DNA of 35,368 bases from Betaproteobacteria bacterium (GTDB lineage Bacteria; Pseudomonadota; Gammaproteobacteria; Burkholderiales; Casimicrobiaceae). The DNA is taken from positions 1 to 35,368 of the forward strand of contig READ01000043.1 in NCBI GenBank assembly GCA_004293675.1. The letters are read 5' to 3'. Shown one piece after another: positions 23,159 through 32,813 of this stretch (its first letter is position 1; each line of letters opens with the position of its first letter). The position numbers were made by a program, and so were the translations under genes. The notes beneath the pieces are model-generated. The model was not told the origin of the DNA and ran no database searches. It saw only the letters and a list, made by a program, of their open reading frames with translations.

Positions 23159-24784
23159 CTACATTCTCTCAGGTGCGGACACACCAAGCAATCCAAGTCC
23201 ATTTTTTAGCACTTGAGCGGTGGCCGCCGCCAGCGCTAGCCGTGCCGCTCTATCGCGCGGATCGTCGACGAGGAAGCGCTCAGCGTTGTAGTAGGTGTGA
23301 AAGGCGGCTGCCACCTCGCGCAGGTAGTACGGCACCATATGCGGGGCCAAATCGCGTGCGGCGGTGGCCACGAGCGATGGGAAATCGGCCAATTTGGTCG
23401 CCAGCGCCTCGGCTTTTTCGTGTGACAGCGCCGACAGGTCAGCGGCTGCTAGTGCGTCAGCCGTCAGGCCGCCGTCTCGGAGCACTGAGCAAATTCGAGC
23501 ATGGGCATACTGCACGTAGTACACCGGATTTTCTTCGCTTTGCGACAGCGCCAAATCGATGTCAAACGTAAATTCGCTATCAGCTTTGCGGGCCACCAAA
23601 AAGAAGCGAACAGCGTCTTTGCCGACCCATTCAATGAGCTCGCCCAGCGTGATGTAGCTGCCGGCGCGCTTGGAGATTTTTACTTCCTCGCCGCCCTTCA
23701 TTACGCGAACCATCGAATGCAACAAGTAATCCGGATAGCCCTTCGGAATGCCCACATCGAGCGCCTGCAAACCTGCGCGGACGCGCGAAATCGTGCCGTG
23801 ATGATCGGTGCCTTGGATGTTCACCACGCTCGTAAAGCCGCGCTCCCATTTGGTCACGTGATATGCGACATCGGGCACGAAATAGGTGTAGCCGCCCGCG
23901 CCTTTGCGCATCACGCGATCTTTGTCGTCGCCGAAATCCGTGGTTTTTAGCCAGAGTGCGCCCTCGTGTTCAAACGTGTGCCCCGAGGCATTGAGCGCGG
24001 CCACGGTTTTGTCGACACGCCCGTCGGTGTAGAGCGAACTTTCCAAGTAGTAGCAGTCGAATTTCTTGACGCCAAACGCCGTGAGATCCTTGTCTTGCTC
24101 GGCGCGAAGGGCATTCACCGCGAACGCGCGCACCGCGTTCGCATCATCTGCACTGCCGCCAGTGGAGGAAAATTTCTGCGCCAATTCAAGGATGTAGTCG
24201 CCGCGGTAGCCGTCGTCGGGCCAATCAGCGCTGCCGGGCTCAATGCCACGGGCGCGCAATTGCACCGAGCGAGTTAAGTTTTCAATTTGATTGCCCGCGT
24301 CGTTGTAATAGAACTCGCGATGCACTTTGCAGCCCTGCGTTTGCAAGATGTTGCATAGTGTGTCGCCGAGGGCCGCTTGCCGCGCGTGTCCGGTGTGCAG
24401 CGGGCCAGTGGGGTTGGCGGAAACAAATTCCACCATCACGTTTTCGCCTGCCCGCGCGGTGCCGTTGCCAAAACTATCGCGCAGCTTCAAAACGTCAGCG
24501 ACCACCGCAAACTTTGCGGCACCATTCAATCGAATGTTGATAAAGCCCGGTCCGGCGATGCTGATTTCAGAGACCAGCGGATGCGGGTTGGCATCAAGTG
24601 TCGACTTGATGAGTGTGGCGACCTCGCGTGGGTTTTTACCGAGCGGTTTGGCCAGTTGCAGGGCGATGTTGGTTGCCCAATCGCCATGATCGGCTTGTTT
24701 CGGGCGCTCTAAGGTGGGTTGTCCGCTCAGACCGGCTTTGACGAGTCCGTCGGCGAGCCACGCGCTAAGTTGTTCTTTTTGCAT
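23159..24784 (-). CDS. argS: Arginyl-tRNA synthetase
   Basis: The 541-residue class Ia enzyme charges tRNA-Arg with arginine. Its HIGH-type motif is PLHTGH at residues 128-133 within [17 protein letters not shown], and the KMSKS-type motif is KISKR at 369-373. The N-terminal tRNA-contacting domain ([16 protein letters not shown] near residue 31) and the all-alpha anticodon-binding domain from about residue 425 to the end are complete. Length fits betaproteobacterial ArgS. It heads the argS - SPOR - dsbA set on the minus strand. Function is certain. Confidence 0.97.
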   Translation of the reverse strand: MQKEQLSAWLADGLVKAGLSGQPTLERPKQADHGDWATNIALQLAKPLGKNPREVATLIKSTLDANPHPLVSEISIAGPGFINIRLNGAAKFAVVADVLKLRDSFGNGTARAGENVMVEFVSANPTGPLHTGHARQAALGDTLCNILQTQGCKVHREFYYNDAGNQIENLTRSVQLRARGIEPGSADWPDDGYRGDYILELAQKFSSTGGSADDANAVRAFAVNALRAEQDKDLTAFGVKKFDCYYLESSLYTDGRVDKTVAALNASGHTFEHEGALWLKTTDFGDDKDRVMRKGAGGYTYFVPDVAYHVTKWERGFTSVVNIQGTDHHGTISRVRAGLQALDVGIPKGYPDYLLHSMVRVMKGGEEVKISKRAGSYITLGELIEWVGKDAVRFFLVARKADSEFTFDIDLALSQSEENPVYYVQYAHARICSVLRDGGLTADALAAADLSALSHEKAEALATKLADFPSLVATAARDLAPHMVPYYLREVAAAFHTYYNAERFLVDDPRDRAARLALAAATAQVLKNGLGLLGVSAPERM

Positions 24785-24967
24785 AGGAATTTATTCTTTT
24801 CTGTGCTCAATTATCGCGCAGTGCAGCAATTTCTTGAAAGATGAAAATTTTTGTAACGGTTGCAAACGCGTCCACCGAAAGTTGCTCAGGCGCGTTGGAG
24901 TCGTCATGGCGGTGATTCAATCGATGAAATGACCGCGCTGGCATCCCATTGATTTAAGGAGAATCCT

Positions 24968-25507
24968 ATGAAAAACGTCATCCTTCGCACCGCGATTGTC
25001 GCAGCGATTTCAGCGGCTACCCTTGGCGCGGCCGGCAATGCGTCCGCCAGTGCTGACCAAAAGCACGGCTACTGGCATCGCCCCAATGTCTATATTGCGC
25101 CCGCTCCAGTCTACGTTGCACCGCGCGGCCATTACTATCACTCCGGTCACCAGTATCGTCATGGCCGATGGCATAACGGTCGTTGGATTGCTCCGGTGGC
25201 GATCGCCGCAACGATTGGCGGAATTGCTCTCGCCACGGCACCGCACTACTACACCCCGCCGGTGAGCTATGTTGCGCCGCGCTACTACAACAACGCGGTT
25301 TATGTCGCACCGACTTACGACCACTCGCCAACGTACTACAACGCACCCGCGTACGATGCGTTTTCCAGCACTGATCGCAACGGCGACGGCTACATCTCCT
25401 ACGACGAAGCCCGTGCCAACGGCCAATGGCAGCGCGACTTTGGACGGATCGACTGGAATCGTGATGGCTATCTGTCGCGCGATGAAGTTGGCGCGTTCTA
25501 CCGCTAA
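24968..25507 (+). CDS. Exported protein with a Tyr/His/Pro-rich middle and two EF-hands
   Basis: I do not know its specific function. The 179-residue product has a Sec signal peptide (residues 1-28), then a segment rich in Y, H, P and short YVAP/YIAP repeats, a hydrophobic stretch (about 75-90) and two EF-hand loops near the C-terminus: DRNGDGYISYDE and DWNRDGYLSRDE. The loops keep Asp at 1, Asn/Asp at 3 and 5, Gly at 6 and Glu at 12, so calcium binding is likely. AAGGAG lies seven bases before the ATG. A smaller EF-hand gene follows after 30 bases, forming a probable two-gene operon; argS is divergent. Confidence 0.85.
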   Translation: MKNVILRTAIVAAISAATLGAAGNASASADQKHGYWHRPNVYIAPAPVYVAPRGHYYHSGHQYRHGRWHNGRWIAPVAIAATIGGIALATAPHYYTPPVSYVAPRYYNNAVYVAPTYDHSPTYYNAPAYDAFSSTDRNGDGYISYDEARANGQWQRDFGRIDWNRDGYLSRDEVGAFYR

Positions 25508-25537
25508 TTGCCCATCAAACATTCCAAGGGGTTCGTT

Positions 25538-25810
25538 GTGAAAAAAATCAATTCAACCTGGCTTGCTGCGCTCGTTGTCAGCGCGACGATGAGCACCGCT
25601 TTCTCCGCGACCCCCAACAAGTTTTCCAGTGCGGACACCAATCGGGATCGTGCGCTGAGTCGTGTTGAAGCGTGCGCGGGCAAAACGCGCAGCGTCTGCA
25701 AAAACTTCAATCGAATCGATGTCAATCGCGACGGCGTGGTGACCCGCGCCGAAATTCGCTCGTTCAACAACGGCAAGCGCGCCGCGCGCGGGCTGCCGCC
25801 GAAGCCTTAA
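25538..25810 (+). CDS. Small exported EF-hand protein
   Basis: The product is 90 residues from a GTG start at 25538; AAGGGG at 25526-25531 is a suitable ribosome-binding site, and this start gives a clean signal peptide (KKINSTWLAALVVSATMSTAFSA split over residues 2-24). Two EF-hand-like loops follow: DTNRDRALSRVEA, where Gly 6 is replaced by Arg, and DVNRDGVVTRAEI, which is canonical. Two cysteines lie between them (in ACAGKTRSVC), which DsbA-type oxidation could join. It is only 30 bases after the first EF-hand gene and is probably translated from the same mRNA. A calcium-related role is inferred from the loops only. Confidence 0.82.
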   Translation: MKKINSTWLAALVVSATMSTAFSATPNKFSSADTNRDRALSRVEACAGKTRSVCKNFNRIDVNRDGVVTRAEIRSFNNGKRAARGLPPKP

Positions 25811-25840
25811 CCTTTCGACGACGCGGCGATTTGAGGAACG

Positions 25841-26719
25841 TTAGTGACTCACTAGCGCCGCAACGCTGATCGTTTGCTGCAACACATGTGAATCTTCGGG
25901 CGCTAGCTCGATGATTTCGTTGCCGCAGTTGGCCGCTTCAAGACACACATAGTCGCGCCAGCCGCTCGCCGGAATATCGACGAAGCCTTTGACGGCCTCT
26001 TCGCCGGGATTCCACGCGACGAGTGTTTTGCTGCCTTGCATTTCAATGGTGATTTTTCGAGCGAGCGTGGGATCGTTGAGCTCGAATCGGTTTCCCGTGT
26101 CCATATAAATCCGGTCGCTGCGGCCCGGATCGCGCGGATCGAATAGATGCCAAGCGCCGCGCTGTACATGCTCGTTGAAGTCATCAAATTTGTCACGGTA
26201 GGTCAAGCCGTCTAAGCCCTCCACCGAGACGCGCATCGCGTCACCTACTTTGAAATAGGTGTGCAAGGCTTGGGTAAATCGCACGGTTTCGCTGCTCATG
26301 TTGACCGTGGTTAGCGCTTGCTCCAGCGCCCGACCGATGCGCATGGTGAGCATCAAGCTCATGGGCACATCATCAATGAGCGGCGCCGAAAGCGCCAGCA
26401 CAATTTCACCGGCTTCGGTCTGCTCAGCGTGGGTGAGTTTCCACTGCCGGGTGCGCACCAAACCATGCTGCGGTGCCTCGCTCGGTTGACCTTGTTTAGC
26501 GAAGTACGGCCAGCAGACGGGGATGCCGCCGCGGATGGCGTCAGGCGGTCGTTTCGTGGTGGGTGACATCCACAATACGTCCTCGAATCCTTTGGCAACG
26601 AACGACAGCACATGGCCGCCGAACAGACTCACCGCCGCTGTCGAAAAGGGGGTGTGAACTAAGAGCGCCGGCAGCCCGTTAAACATGCCGTAGTGCAGCT
26701 CTTTCTGAGTGAGCGCCAT
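25841..26719 (-). CDS. D-hexose-6-phosphate mutarotase (YeaD-like)
   Basis: The 292-residue product is an aldose-1-epimerase-like enzyme that interconverts alpha and beta anomers of hexose-6-phosphates. The expected catalytic residues are visible: H85 in APQHGLVRTRQW, H153 in ALHTYFKVGD and E261 in VCLEAAN. FGGHVLSF and RGGIPVCWPYF (about residues 62-72) are family blocks. The frame opens 69 bases earlier, but the ATG at 26719 begins at the usual place and leaves an 8-base space after the upstream glutathione transferase gene. It forms an operon with that gene. Confidence 0.93.
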   Translation of the reverse strand: MALTQKELHYGMFNGLPALLVHTPFSTAAVSLFGGHVLSFVAKGFEDVLWMSPTTKRPPDAIRGGIPVCWPYFAKQGQPSEAPQHGLVRTRQWKLTHAEQTEAGEIVLALSAPLIDDVPMSLMLTMRIGRALEQALTTVNMSSETVRFTQALHTYFKVGDAMRVSVEGLDGLTYRDKFDDFNEHVQRGAWHLFDPRDPGRSDRIYMDTGNRFELNDPTLARKITIEMQGSKTLVAWNPGEEAVKGFVDIPASGWRDYVCLEAANCGNEIIELAPEDSHVLQQTISVAALVSH

Positions 26720-26726
26720 CGTGTTG

Positions 26727-27347
26727 CTACACCTTGTCGCCGCGTGCTCGGCGGGCAGTGAGTGCTGCGGGGCGTGCCCAGGCTGCATGCAGCCAGCGCT
26801 TCAAATTCGGTTTGTCGGCAAGCTCCATCGCCAGCAATCGGTAGCAGACGCAGGCCACGTTGAGATCAGCCACCGTAAAGCGATTGCCGACCAAGAATGC
26901 CTGTTTTGCCAGCACCCCATCGAGCACCGCCAGCGGCGTTTGAACCCGCGCCAAACAGTCCGCCGCGAGCTTTGGATCGCGCTCGGCTTCGGGCAAAAAC
27001 ATCGTGTGATACGCCCACTTGCCCAGATCATCTTCAACGGCGGTGGCCGCCCACAATGTCCACTGCGCCACCAGTCCGCGCTCCTCGGCGTTGGTGGGCG
27101 ACAGCGCGCCGCCAAACTTTTCCGCCAAGTAGAGATTGATCGCAAGCGATTCAAAAATCGGCATGCCATCAACCACCGCCATCGGTAGTTTCGCGTTGGG
27201 GTTAATCGCCAGGTAGGGCGGTGTTTTGAGCGCTGGATCGGTATAGTGAATGGGGTCGTGTGAATAGGTCGCCCCAAGTTCTTCGAGCATCCAAATGTTT
27301 CGAAAGGTTCGTGACGCCGCTACACCGATGAGTTTAATGTCTGCCAT
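26727..27347 (-). CDS. Glutathione S-transferase family protein
   Basis: The 206-residue product has an N-terminal thioredoxin-like glutathione-binding domain (about residues 1-80), with ASRTFRNIWMLEELG near residue 10, the cis-proline in AKLPMAVVDG and the glutathione-binding FESLAINLYLAEKFG segment. The C-terminal helical domain (about 90-206) carries the N-capping box FTVADLNVA. Substrate and class are not certain. It precedes the mutarotase on the minus strand with 7 bases between the genes, so the two share a transcript. No obvious ribosome-binding site precedes the ATG. Confidence 0.92.
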   Translation of the reverse strand: MADIKLIGVAASRTFRNIWMLEELGATYSHDPIHYTDPALKTPPYLAINPNAKLPMAVVDGMPIFESLAINLYLAEKFGGALSPTNAEERGLVAQWTLWAATAVEDDLGKWAYHTMFLPEAERDPKLAADCLARVQTPLAVLDGVLAKQAFLVGNRFTVADLNVACVCYRLLAMELADKPNLKRWLHAAWARPAALTARRARGDKV

Positions 27348-27466
27348 ATAACTTTACTGTTTATCGCCAGATAAAATGAGGGATTAGTTTAATTTAGTGA
27401 GGTTTTTGTAAAGATGAAAATATTTTATTAACGCCTTGTTTTTTATGGCCTGTAAGCAAAAAGCTG

Positions 27467-28228
27467 CTAAACAATACCGCCGTCAACGATAAACGCCTGC
27501 CCCGAGCAGCCGCGGGCATCGTCGCTCGCCAAAAACAGCGCCATCGCCGCCACGTCATCCGCATCCAAACGAAACTTTAGCGCCTGGTTATCAAGAAAAT
27601 CCTGCTCAAGTTGCGGCGTGACCACCTGCGCCATTTGCTTGTCCGTTTTGATTGCGCCGGGCACGATGCAGTTAACACGAATGTTTCGCTCGCCCAGCTC
27701 CTGCGCCAGCGTTCGCGTGAGCCCATGAATCGCCGCTTTACTGGTGGTGTAGCTCACAAAGCCCTTGCGCCGCCGCATCCACGACACACTACCCATCGTG
27801 ATGATCGAACCACCGTTTTTCATCACCCGCGCTGCGGCTTGCGCGCCAAAGACTTGTGGCCGCAAATTGACCGATTGATTGTTATCCCAAAACTCGGGCG
27901 TTAGCTCATCAAAGGCATGGCGCACATCGTTGGCCGCGTTGCCGATGTAGACATCCAAATAGCCACCCAATGATGCCGCCCCACGGGTAATCGTGTCTTG
28001 CAGCGCCGCCACATCGCGAATATCGCAATGAAAATAGCGCAATCGTTCACGCACATTCAATCGCAATTTCAGCGCATTGGCCGCATCATCATCGATGTCA
28101 AGAAAGCCGACCATGCAGCCTTGTTCGACAAAGTTTTCAACCAGCGAAGCACCGATCCCGGTGGCACCGCCAGTCACAAAGACAGCCTTACCGCGAAGGC
28201 TCGTATGGAGAGTAGATAGTCGGCTCAT
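27467..28228 (-). CDS. Short-chain dehydrogenase/reductase
   Basis: The 253-residue product is a classical SDR, an NAD(P)-dependent alcohol or sugar oxidoreductase. The dinucleotide loop TGGATGIG is at residues 19-26, GNAAN at 96-100 replaces the usual NNAG, and the catalytic residues are S147, Y160 and K164 (YTTSK). FLDIDDD after the second strand points to NAD(H) preference through its acidic residue. It lies after the SIR2 gene on the same strand (146 bases apart) and is probably metabolically linked to the Rieske, GntR and sulfatase genes beyond it. A 119-base AT-rich gap follows. Confidence 0.93.
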   Translation of the reverse strand: MSRLSTLHTSLRGKAVFVTGGATGIGASLVENFVEQGCMVGFLDIDDDAANALKLRLNVRERLRYFHCDIRDVAALQDTITRGAASLGGYLDVYIGNAANDVRHAFDELTPEFWDNNQSVNLRPQVFGAQAAARVMKNGGSIITMGSVSWMRRRKGFVSYTTSKAAIHGLTRTLAQELGERNIRVNCIVPGAIKTDKQMAQVVTPQLEQDFLDNQALKFRLDADDVAAMALFLASDDARGCSGQAFIVDGGIV

Positions 28229-28374
28229 TGCGGCATTTTGCCAGTGTGGGGCGGACGGTTGGTTTTCTGGGCTGAATGGGTGCGCCGTTGAACCGCCCCA
28301 ATGACATTTGAGCTCTCTCCGCCACGAATGAACCCAAGAAGCTCGCGACGACTTGGCCCGTCAGTGCTTGCTGT

Positions 28375-31300
28375 CTATTCTCCTCGTTGACGTGAGTACT
28401 GACGGAGCCTAACATGTCGGGCATCTTGTAAGAGCGGAGGCAACGCTTGCTGGATAGCATCTAGGCATTGCCCCAATTCCTGAGGTGTCCAGTTTTGGTT
28501 AGCAATGATCCTGTCCAGAAGATGTAGTGCTTCCGCTGGAAACCGCGCACACAAACCTGAATCGCGCAGCAGATGCACGACGTAGTAGTGATGTTCAATT
28601 GGTTGCAGCCAATCTTGCATCGCAGCTAATGCGGTCGGAAACTCAGATCGGGAAGCAATAATAAGCTGGGTCAATGTTTCGGCGATTCGAGGAGTGGCAA
28701 GGTCGCGGGACTTGGGCCAAATGCCCTGCCAGAAAGGCCAGACACGGTTCTTCCAATAGTCTTCGCGCTGATCGGCCGCTCCTTCAAGAGCCTGATAGAG
28801 CGCCTGCGCGGATTCCTCGAGCCCCGCTTGTGGCAACGCTCCAATAGCGGATCGGAATTCATCTACGCTGTAGCCCTCGGTCGGCCCCAGCGCCGCGTAA
28901 GTCAGGAAGGATGCGAACTGCTGGCAGTGTTCACCTAAGTCGGCGTAGTGGTGTGCGCTCTCTAGAAGCTGCGGTTTGAAGGCGATCAACAAGGGTTGGT
29001 ACAAGCGTGGCGACCATAGAAAACCCTCCCACACAGCTTTCGCTTCTTCTGGATTGTCCCAACTGAACAGGGGCAACAGGTATTGCTCGGCCCACGGACG
29101 ATCCACGCGGAAGAGCGCTATTAATCGCGAACCAAGCAGCACCCGACCGTGACGGAATCGATCTACCCGCACATCGCAGAGTTCCGTGAAGAAGGGCTCG
29201 ATGTCGGCCGGCAGCTGATCGTTGTCGTTCGGATTCCGTTTGAACCATAGGTTGATTAGCGCCTGCGCCACATGCCCGACCGGATGATTGATGGCCTCGG
29301 TTACAGGATGATTCATCGGTTCGCCATTGCGCGTCATGCCCGTGCCTGCTTCCAATGGCAGAGCCAGAACTCTGCGGCACAGGTTCAGCAGAATTTCTTC
29401 GTGCTGATTGATCGACTTCGAAACGGTTTCGATCCACCAGGTCACCCCGTGGGCAATTTCCAGGACGACGGTGTCGGGCATGGTCTGCACAAGTGGCGCG
29501 GCATAGCGCCAAATACGCTGAACATGTTTGCCGTTGCTCCACACATACAGTGCGTCACTCCAACGACTTTTAAGCCAAGTTCCCTGCGCAGCCAAATCAG
29601 CTAGGGCGAACAGACAATTCAGCGGGCGCTTTTTGCAAACATCACGCCATGTGTCCTCGTGAAGCGGTCGCCGTTCGGGCTGCGGCTTTGCGAGCCACTG
29701 GACGAGCTCGCGCCGCTTTCGAGGCGCGATATCTATGTCCCGGCTTTCTTCATAGTCCGGATCGCCGGTGCTGCTCATCCAGTGTGAGAACTCGTCACGC
29801 TCGTTAGCTGCCAACTGCCACTGTGAATAGGCATTGGACAGTTCCGCCAAATGTGCCGCTGCCAGCGCGCCGAGCGCGAGGCCCGATTCAGTCAATTTCG
29901 ATAGATTCAGCCAAACTGAGCGTGCGACCAATTCTTGCCATCGATCTGATTCGAGATCATCCCGATACATCTGACGCGGAGGGCCAGCCAAGATGGCAGA
30001 CTCCAGACGTTCCTGAGTGGCCCCTGCCAACTCGCGCCCCTGCAGAACTAATAGTCTGAGCACCTCCCGCCCTGTGTCCGTGGACCACAGCCACCAAGCG
30101 CCATCAGCCAGAAGCCAATCTACCCACTGCTCCGGTGCAATGCACCCATCTTGGCGGGCAGCAAAAAGGGCCAGTCGTTTGAAGGTGGGATACGGCAGAT
30201 CAAACCACGTTTGCGCAATACGCGTAGCACGAGCGCTGTCGTTGCTTCGAACCGCTAGCCAAGCATCACGCAGCAATTCGATAAGGCTCACCCAGTCGCG
30301 GAAGCCACGGTTCTGCCAGTGCGGACTGATAGAAGGAAGATCCCAGTGAGATCGGTCACGGCGGTCGTCAGCTTCACGCAACTCGCGCAATAAGTCCAGC
30401 GTATCACGTAGTAGTTGCTGAAAATCTTCCAGCAAGTGCGGTAAGGCAGATATCCAGCGTTCGTCGGCGAGGTCGCGTATGGCCGAATGCACGTGATCGG
30501 CAGCGAGCACTATTTCCCAGTCGACTAATTGCTTGATTCGCGTCGGCTCGTCCGAGTTCTCTTGCTCATCGCCATAGTGAAACGGTTTTTTTAGTGCGAC
30601 TTGGGGCGTGAGAAGTTCGCGCAAATCCATGCGCAACGTAATGGTCAGGCCCTCCCGCGTCAAGCGACGCTTCCAGAGATAGAGATCGGAATGGCGCCAC
30701 GGTGATTTCACCCGCCCACTGACTAGTAGACGCCAAAGTTTGCGCATTAAGGTGCCAGGAATAGCCTTTGGTGCGTGTAGGCGGATTTCAGCCAGCGCGT
30801 CTGTCTTGCCTTCGCGTTCAAGAGACGCAAAGCGATCCAGCTCGTGGTCGATCAACCAGAGCCAGCGGTCATGCAGCTGCCCGCCATGTTGCGCGATCCA
30901 GATGACTAGCCTCGGGTCATTCAGGTGGCGCACCAGCCAGCGGGCCAACTGAAACATCGCGTCGTCCCATTGGCTACCTGTAACTCCTCCGGTAGCCATC
31001 ACCATCGGCGAGGCGAGGGCATAAGGGGCTGGTCGGCGAATCAGACTGAAGCGCAGTTTGGCATCCACCTCGTCGCGCGGGGATACGCCAAAACGTGGGA
31101 GATCCCGATGTTGAAAACGCTCCTCTGAAAATGCGTCCAAAAGCCAGTCCAGCGGCGGAACGGGATTGAAATCGGCAAAGCGTTTGGCCGGCAAACCGGA
31201 TTTGTCAGACAAGGCCCACAACATCCGACCCACGAAGTTGTCTTGCTGCGTACTCGCCGAGGGCCGTGCCAAGGCGTGACCCACGACGATGCGCTCCTTG

Positions 31301-32199
31301 CCCAGTACGCCGTCGCGGTAGGTTTCAGCCCACGCTTGCAACGTTTTGTGTAGCGCCCAATGGTCATGACTACCGGTGGCAACTTCGTACAGGATCGGGG
31401 TAACTCCTTTGGCTTCCCACTCGACAGTCTTGCGGCGTTCCTGCCCCGGCTCGCAATCGCCCAGCGCCCAGGCCTGCGGTGTAACTTCACCCAGCATCCG
31501 GTCTGCGGCAAGCGCATCCATCATGTAGCGCAGCACCGGGTCGTTGATGCTGTAGCCGACAAAACACACCATGTAGTTACGGAACAGTTCGCTCACGAAG
31601 CGAGCAGCCCAGCGTTCGATGAGGTACGCCAGACCAAAATCACCGCTCGTAACCACTAGCCGGTTCAATGCCGTGTCGTCTGCCTTTTCGGGTAGCAGGC
31701 CGTGCAGGTAGACCAGCCCGTTCCAGCGGCTGTTTTTCGGGATGGGCAACATCGGCGCGGCATACGCTTGGAACGCTTGGCCGGTGCGTTTAGCCGCCGT
31801 GTGAAATACACGATCAAAATTGGTGGTGATTAGCCGCAGCGCGCCCTCACGGCTGCGCGCCAGTTGCAGCAGCGCTGCATGCGTATCAGTAGCTCCCTTG
31901 CGGCGCAATTTGGGTTTGAGTGCCTGTACTAGGGCGTGCCGTACCGCACGGCGCTGCCCCGGCAAGCGTCGCTCCAGCAGGTCGAGCGTGGCGTCAAACT
32001 GCCCACGATCCAATGCCTCGCGCTCAATGTCTGAGGGTGCCGTGCCATTAAGCTGGTAAATCTGCTCTACGAGCCCCTTAAAGCCCGGAAGGCCGGCAGG
32101 ATAAGAAACGCCAGCGCCGCAGAAGAAGACGACGCGGCCTTCTTCCTGCGCCTGCAAGAGCGCATCCGGAATATCGGGGCCGTTTGTAATAAATTGCAT
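28375..32199 (-). CDS. SIR2-domain protein, Dsr1-like anti-phage defence sirtuin
   Basis: The 1274-residue product (from the chosen ATG) has an N-terminal SIR2 domain and a very long helical remainder with no domain I recognise. SIR2 marks are FFCGAGVSYPAGLPGF (25-40, NAD-binding), TTNFD (125-129), LHG with H166 as the probable catalytic base and VGYSINDPVLRYMMDAL (214-230). Defence-associated sirtuins of this design deplete NAD+ upon phage infection and cause growth arrest; Dsr1 is the closest named type I know by length and architecture. The frame is open to a GTG at 32274; I chose the ATG at 32199 because the protein then starts just before the SIR2 fold, but no ribosome-binding site decides it. 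It sits between the Rieske and SDR genes, with metabolic genes on both sides, which suggests insertion. Confidence 0.82.
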   Translation of the reverse strand: MQFITNGPDIPDALLQAQEEGRVVFFCGAGVSYPAGLPGFKGLVEQIYQLNGTAPSDIEREALDRGQFDATLDLLERRLPGQRRAVRHALVQALKPKLRRKGATDTHAALLQLARSREGALRLITTNFDRVFHTAAKRTGQAFQAYAAPMLPIPKNSRWNGLVYLHGLLPEKADDTALNRLVVTSGDFGLAYLIERWAARFVSELFRNYMVCFVGYSINDPVLRYMMDALAADRMLGEVTPQAWALGDCEPGQERRKTVEWEAKGVTPILYEVATGSHDHWALHKTLQAWAETYRDGVLGKERIVVGHALARPSASTQQDNFVGRMLWALSDKSGLPAKRFADFNPVPPLDWLLDAFSEERFQHRDLPRFGVSPRDEVDAKLRFSLIRRPAPYALASPMVMATGGVTGSQWDDAMFQLARWLVRHLNDPRLVIWIAQHGGQLHDRWLWLIDHELDRFASLEREGKTDALAEIRLHAPKAIPGTLMRKLWRLLVSGRVKSPWRHSDLYLWKRRLTREGLTITLRMDLRELLTPQVALKKPFHYGDEQENSDEPTRIKQLVDWEIVLAADHVHSAIRDLADERWISALPHLLEDFQQLLRDTLDLLRELREADDRRDRSHWDLPSISPHWQNRGFRDWVSLIELLRDAWLAVRSNDSARATRIAQTWFDLPYPTFKRLALFAARQDGCIAPEQWVDWLLADGAWWLWSTDTGREVLRLLVLQGRELAGATQERLESAILAGPPRQMYRDDLESDRWQELVARSVWLNLSKLTESGLALGALAAAHLAELSNAYSQWQLAANERDEFSHWMSSTGDPDYEESRDIDIAPRKRRELVQWLAKPQPERRPLHEDTWRDVCKKRPLNCLFALADLAAQGTWLKSRWSDALYVWSNGKHVQRIWRYAAPLVQTMPDTVVLEIAHGVTWWIETVSKSINQHEEILLNLCRRVLALPLEAGTGMTRNGEPMNHPVTEAINHPVGHVAQALINLWFKRNPNDNDQLPADIEPFFTELCDVRVDRFRHGRVLLGSRLIALFRVDRPWAEQYLLPLFSWDNPEEAKAVWEGFLWSPRLYQPLLIAFKPQLLESAHHYADLGEHCQQFASFLTYAALGPTEGYSVDEFRSAIGALPQAGLEESAQALYQALEGAADQREDYWKNRVWPFWQGIWPKSRDLATPRIAETLTQLIIASRSEFPTALAAMQDWLQPIEHHYYVVHLLRDSGLCARFPAEALHLLDRIIANQNWTPQELGQCLDAIQQALPPLLQDARHVRLRQYSRQRGE

Positions 32200-32305
32200 T
32201 GCTGGCAGAGCGAAGACAAGGAAATAGTGAACAGTAACGTCAATAATGGTGTCAGACACAATGTTTGGAGCCACTGTTCCAGCTGCTCCAGTCTATTCGC
32301 GTCAG

Positions 32306-32644
32306 TCAACTCCCGTTCGGGTATTGATCCAGTCGAACAAAAACCCGACTATTTTGAATCTTCACTGGATACGATTTGATGTCCTCAGTCGCGGGTGCGC
32401 AACTCGCGCGGCCAGTGCGCACGTCGAATTTGCCTTGATGCAGCGGGCAGGCGATCTCGTAGCCATCGAGAAACCCGTCGCAGAGACGCGCGTTGCCATG
32501 GGTGCAGACGCCGTCGGTGGCGAAGACTTCGCCGCCGATTCGATAGAGCGCAATTTCTCGATCCGGTAGCTCGACGCCGAGCGTCGTGCCGTCGTCCGAG
32601 ATGTCGAATTCAACGGCGACTTCGGTCCAGTGTTGTGTGGTCAT
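32306..32644 (-). CDS. Rieske [2Fe-2S] ferredoxin
   Basis: The 112-residue product is a soluble Rieske-type ferredoxin, the electron carrier of ring-hydroxylating or other non-heme iron oxygenases. Both cluster-binding motifs are intact: CTHG with C47 and H49, and CPLHQG with C66 and H69. There is no membrane segment. No oxygenase or reductase gene is in view, so its redox partner is unknown. It lies between the GntR regulator and the SIR2 gene on the same strand; the stop is 107 bases before the SIR2 start. Confidence 0.93.
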   Translation of the reverse strand: MTTQHWTEVAVEFDISDDGTTLGVELPDREIALYRIGGEVFATDGVCTHGNARLCDGFLDGYEIACPLHQGKFDVRTGRASCAPATEDIKSYPVKIQNSRVFVRLDQYPNGS

Positions 32645-32813
32645 GGTTCTCTTTGTTTAGGTGGTTTTGGCGTCGGAAGGTTGCTTAGTTTGCAGTGGAA
32701 ATCTTTTGTGTCGGGTAGCACAGCTAAGTTCATCCTCATGGGGCCGCACGCCAATGAGCAACGTCGGTGGGCTTGCGGCGCGTTTAGTGAGGCTGGAACC
32801 CAACTCGTTGCGG

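Noticed and set aside
23092-23571. 159-residue plus-strand open frame across argS and the SPOR gene
   Set aside because: It is antisense to two well-supported genes and has a composition typical of a shadow frame.
29272-32309. Several open frames of 100-200 codons within the SIR2 gene region
   Set aside because: They are shadow frames of the long SIR2 coding sequence; none has a domain or translation start signal.
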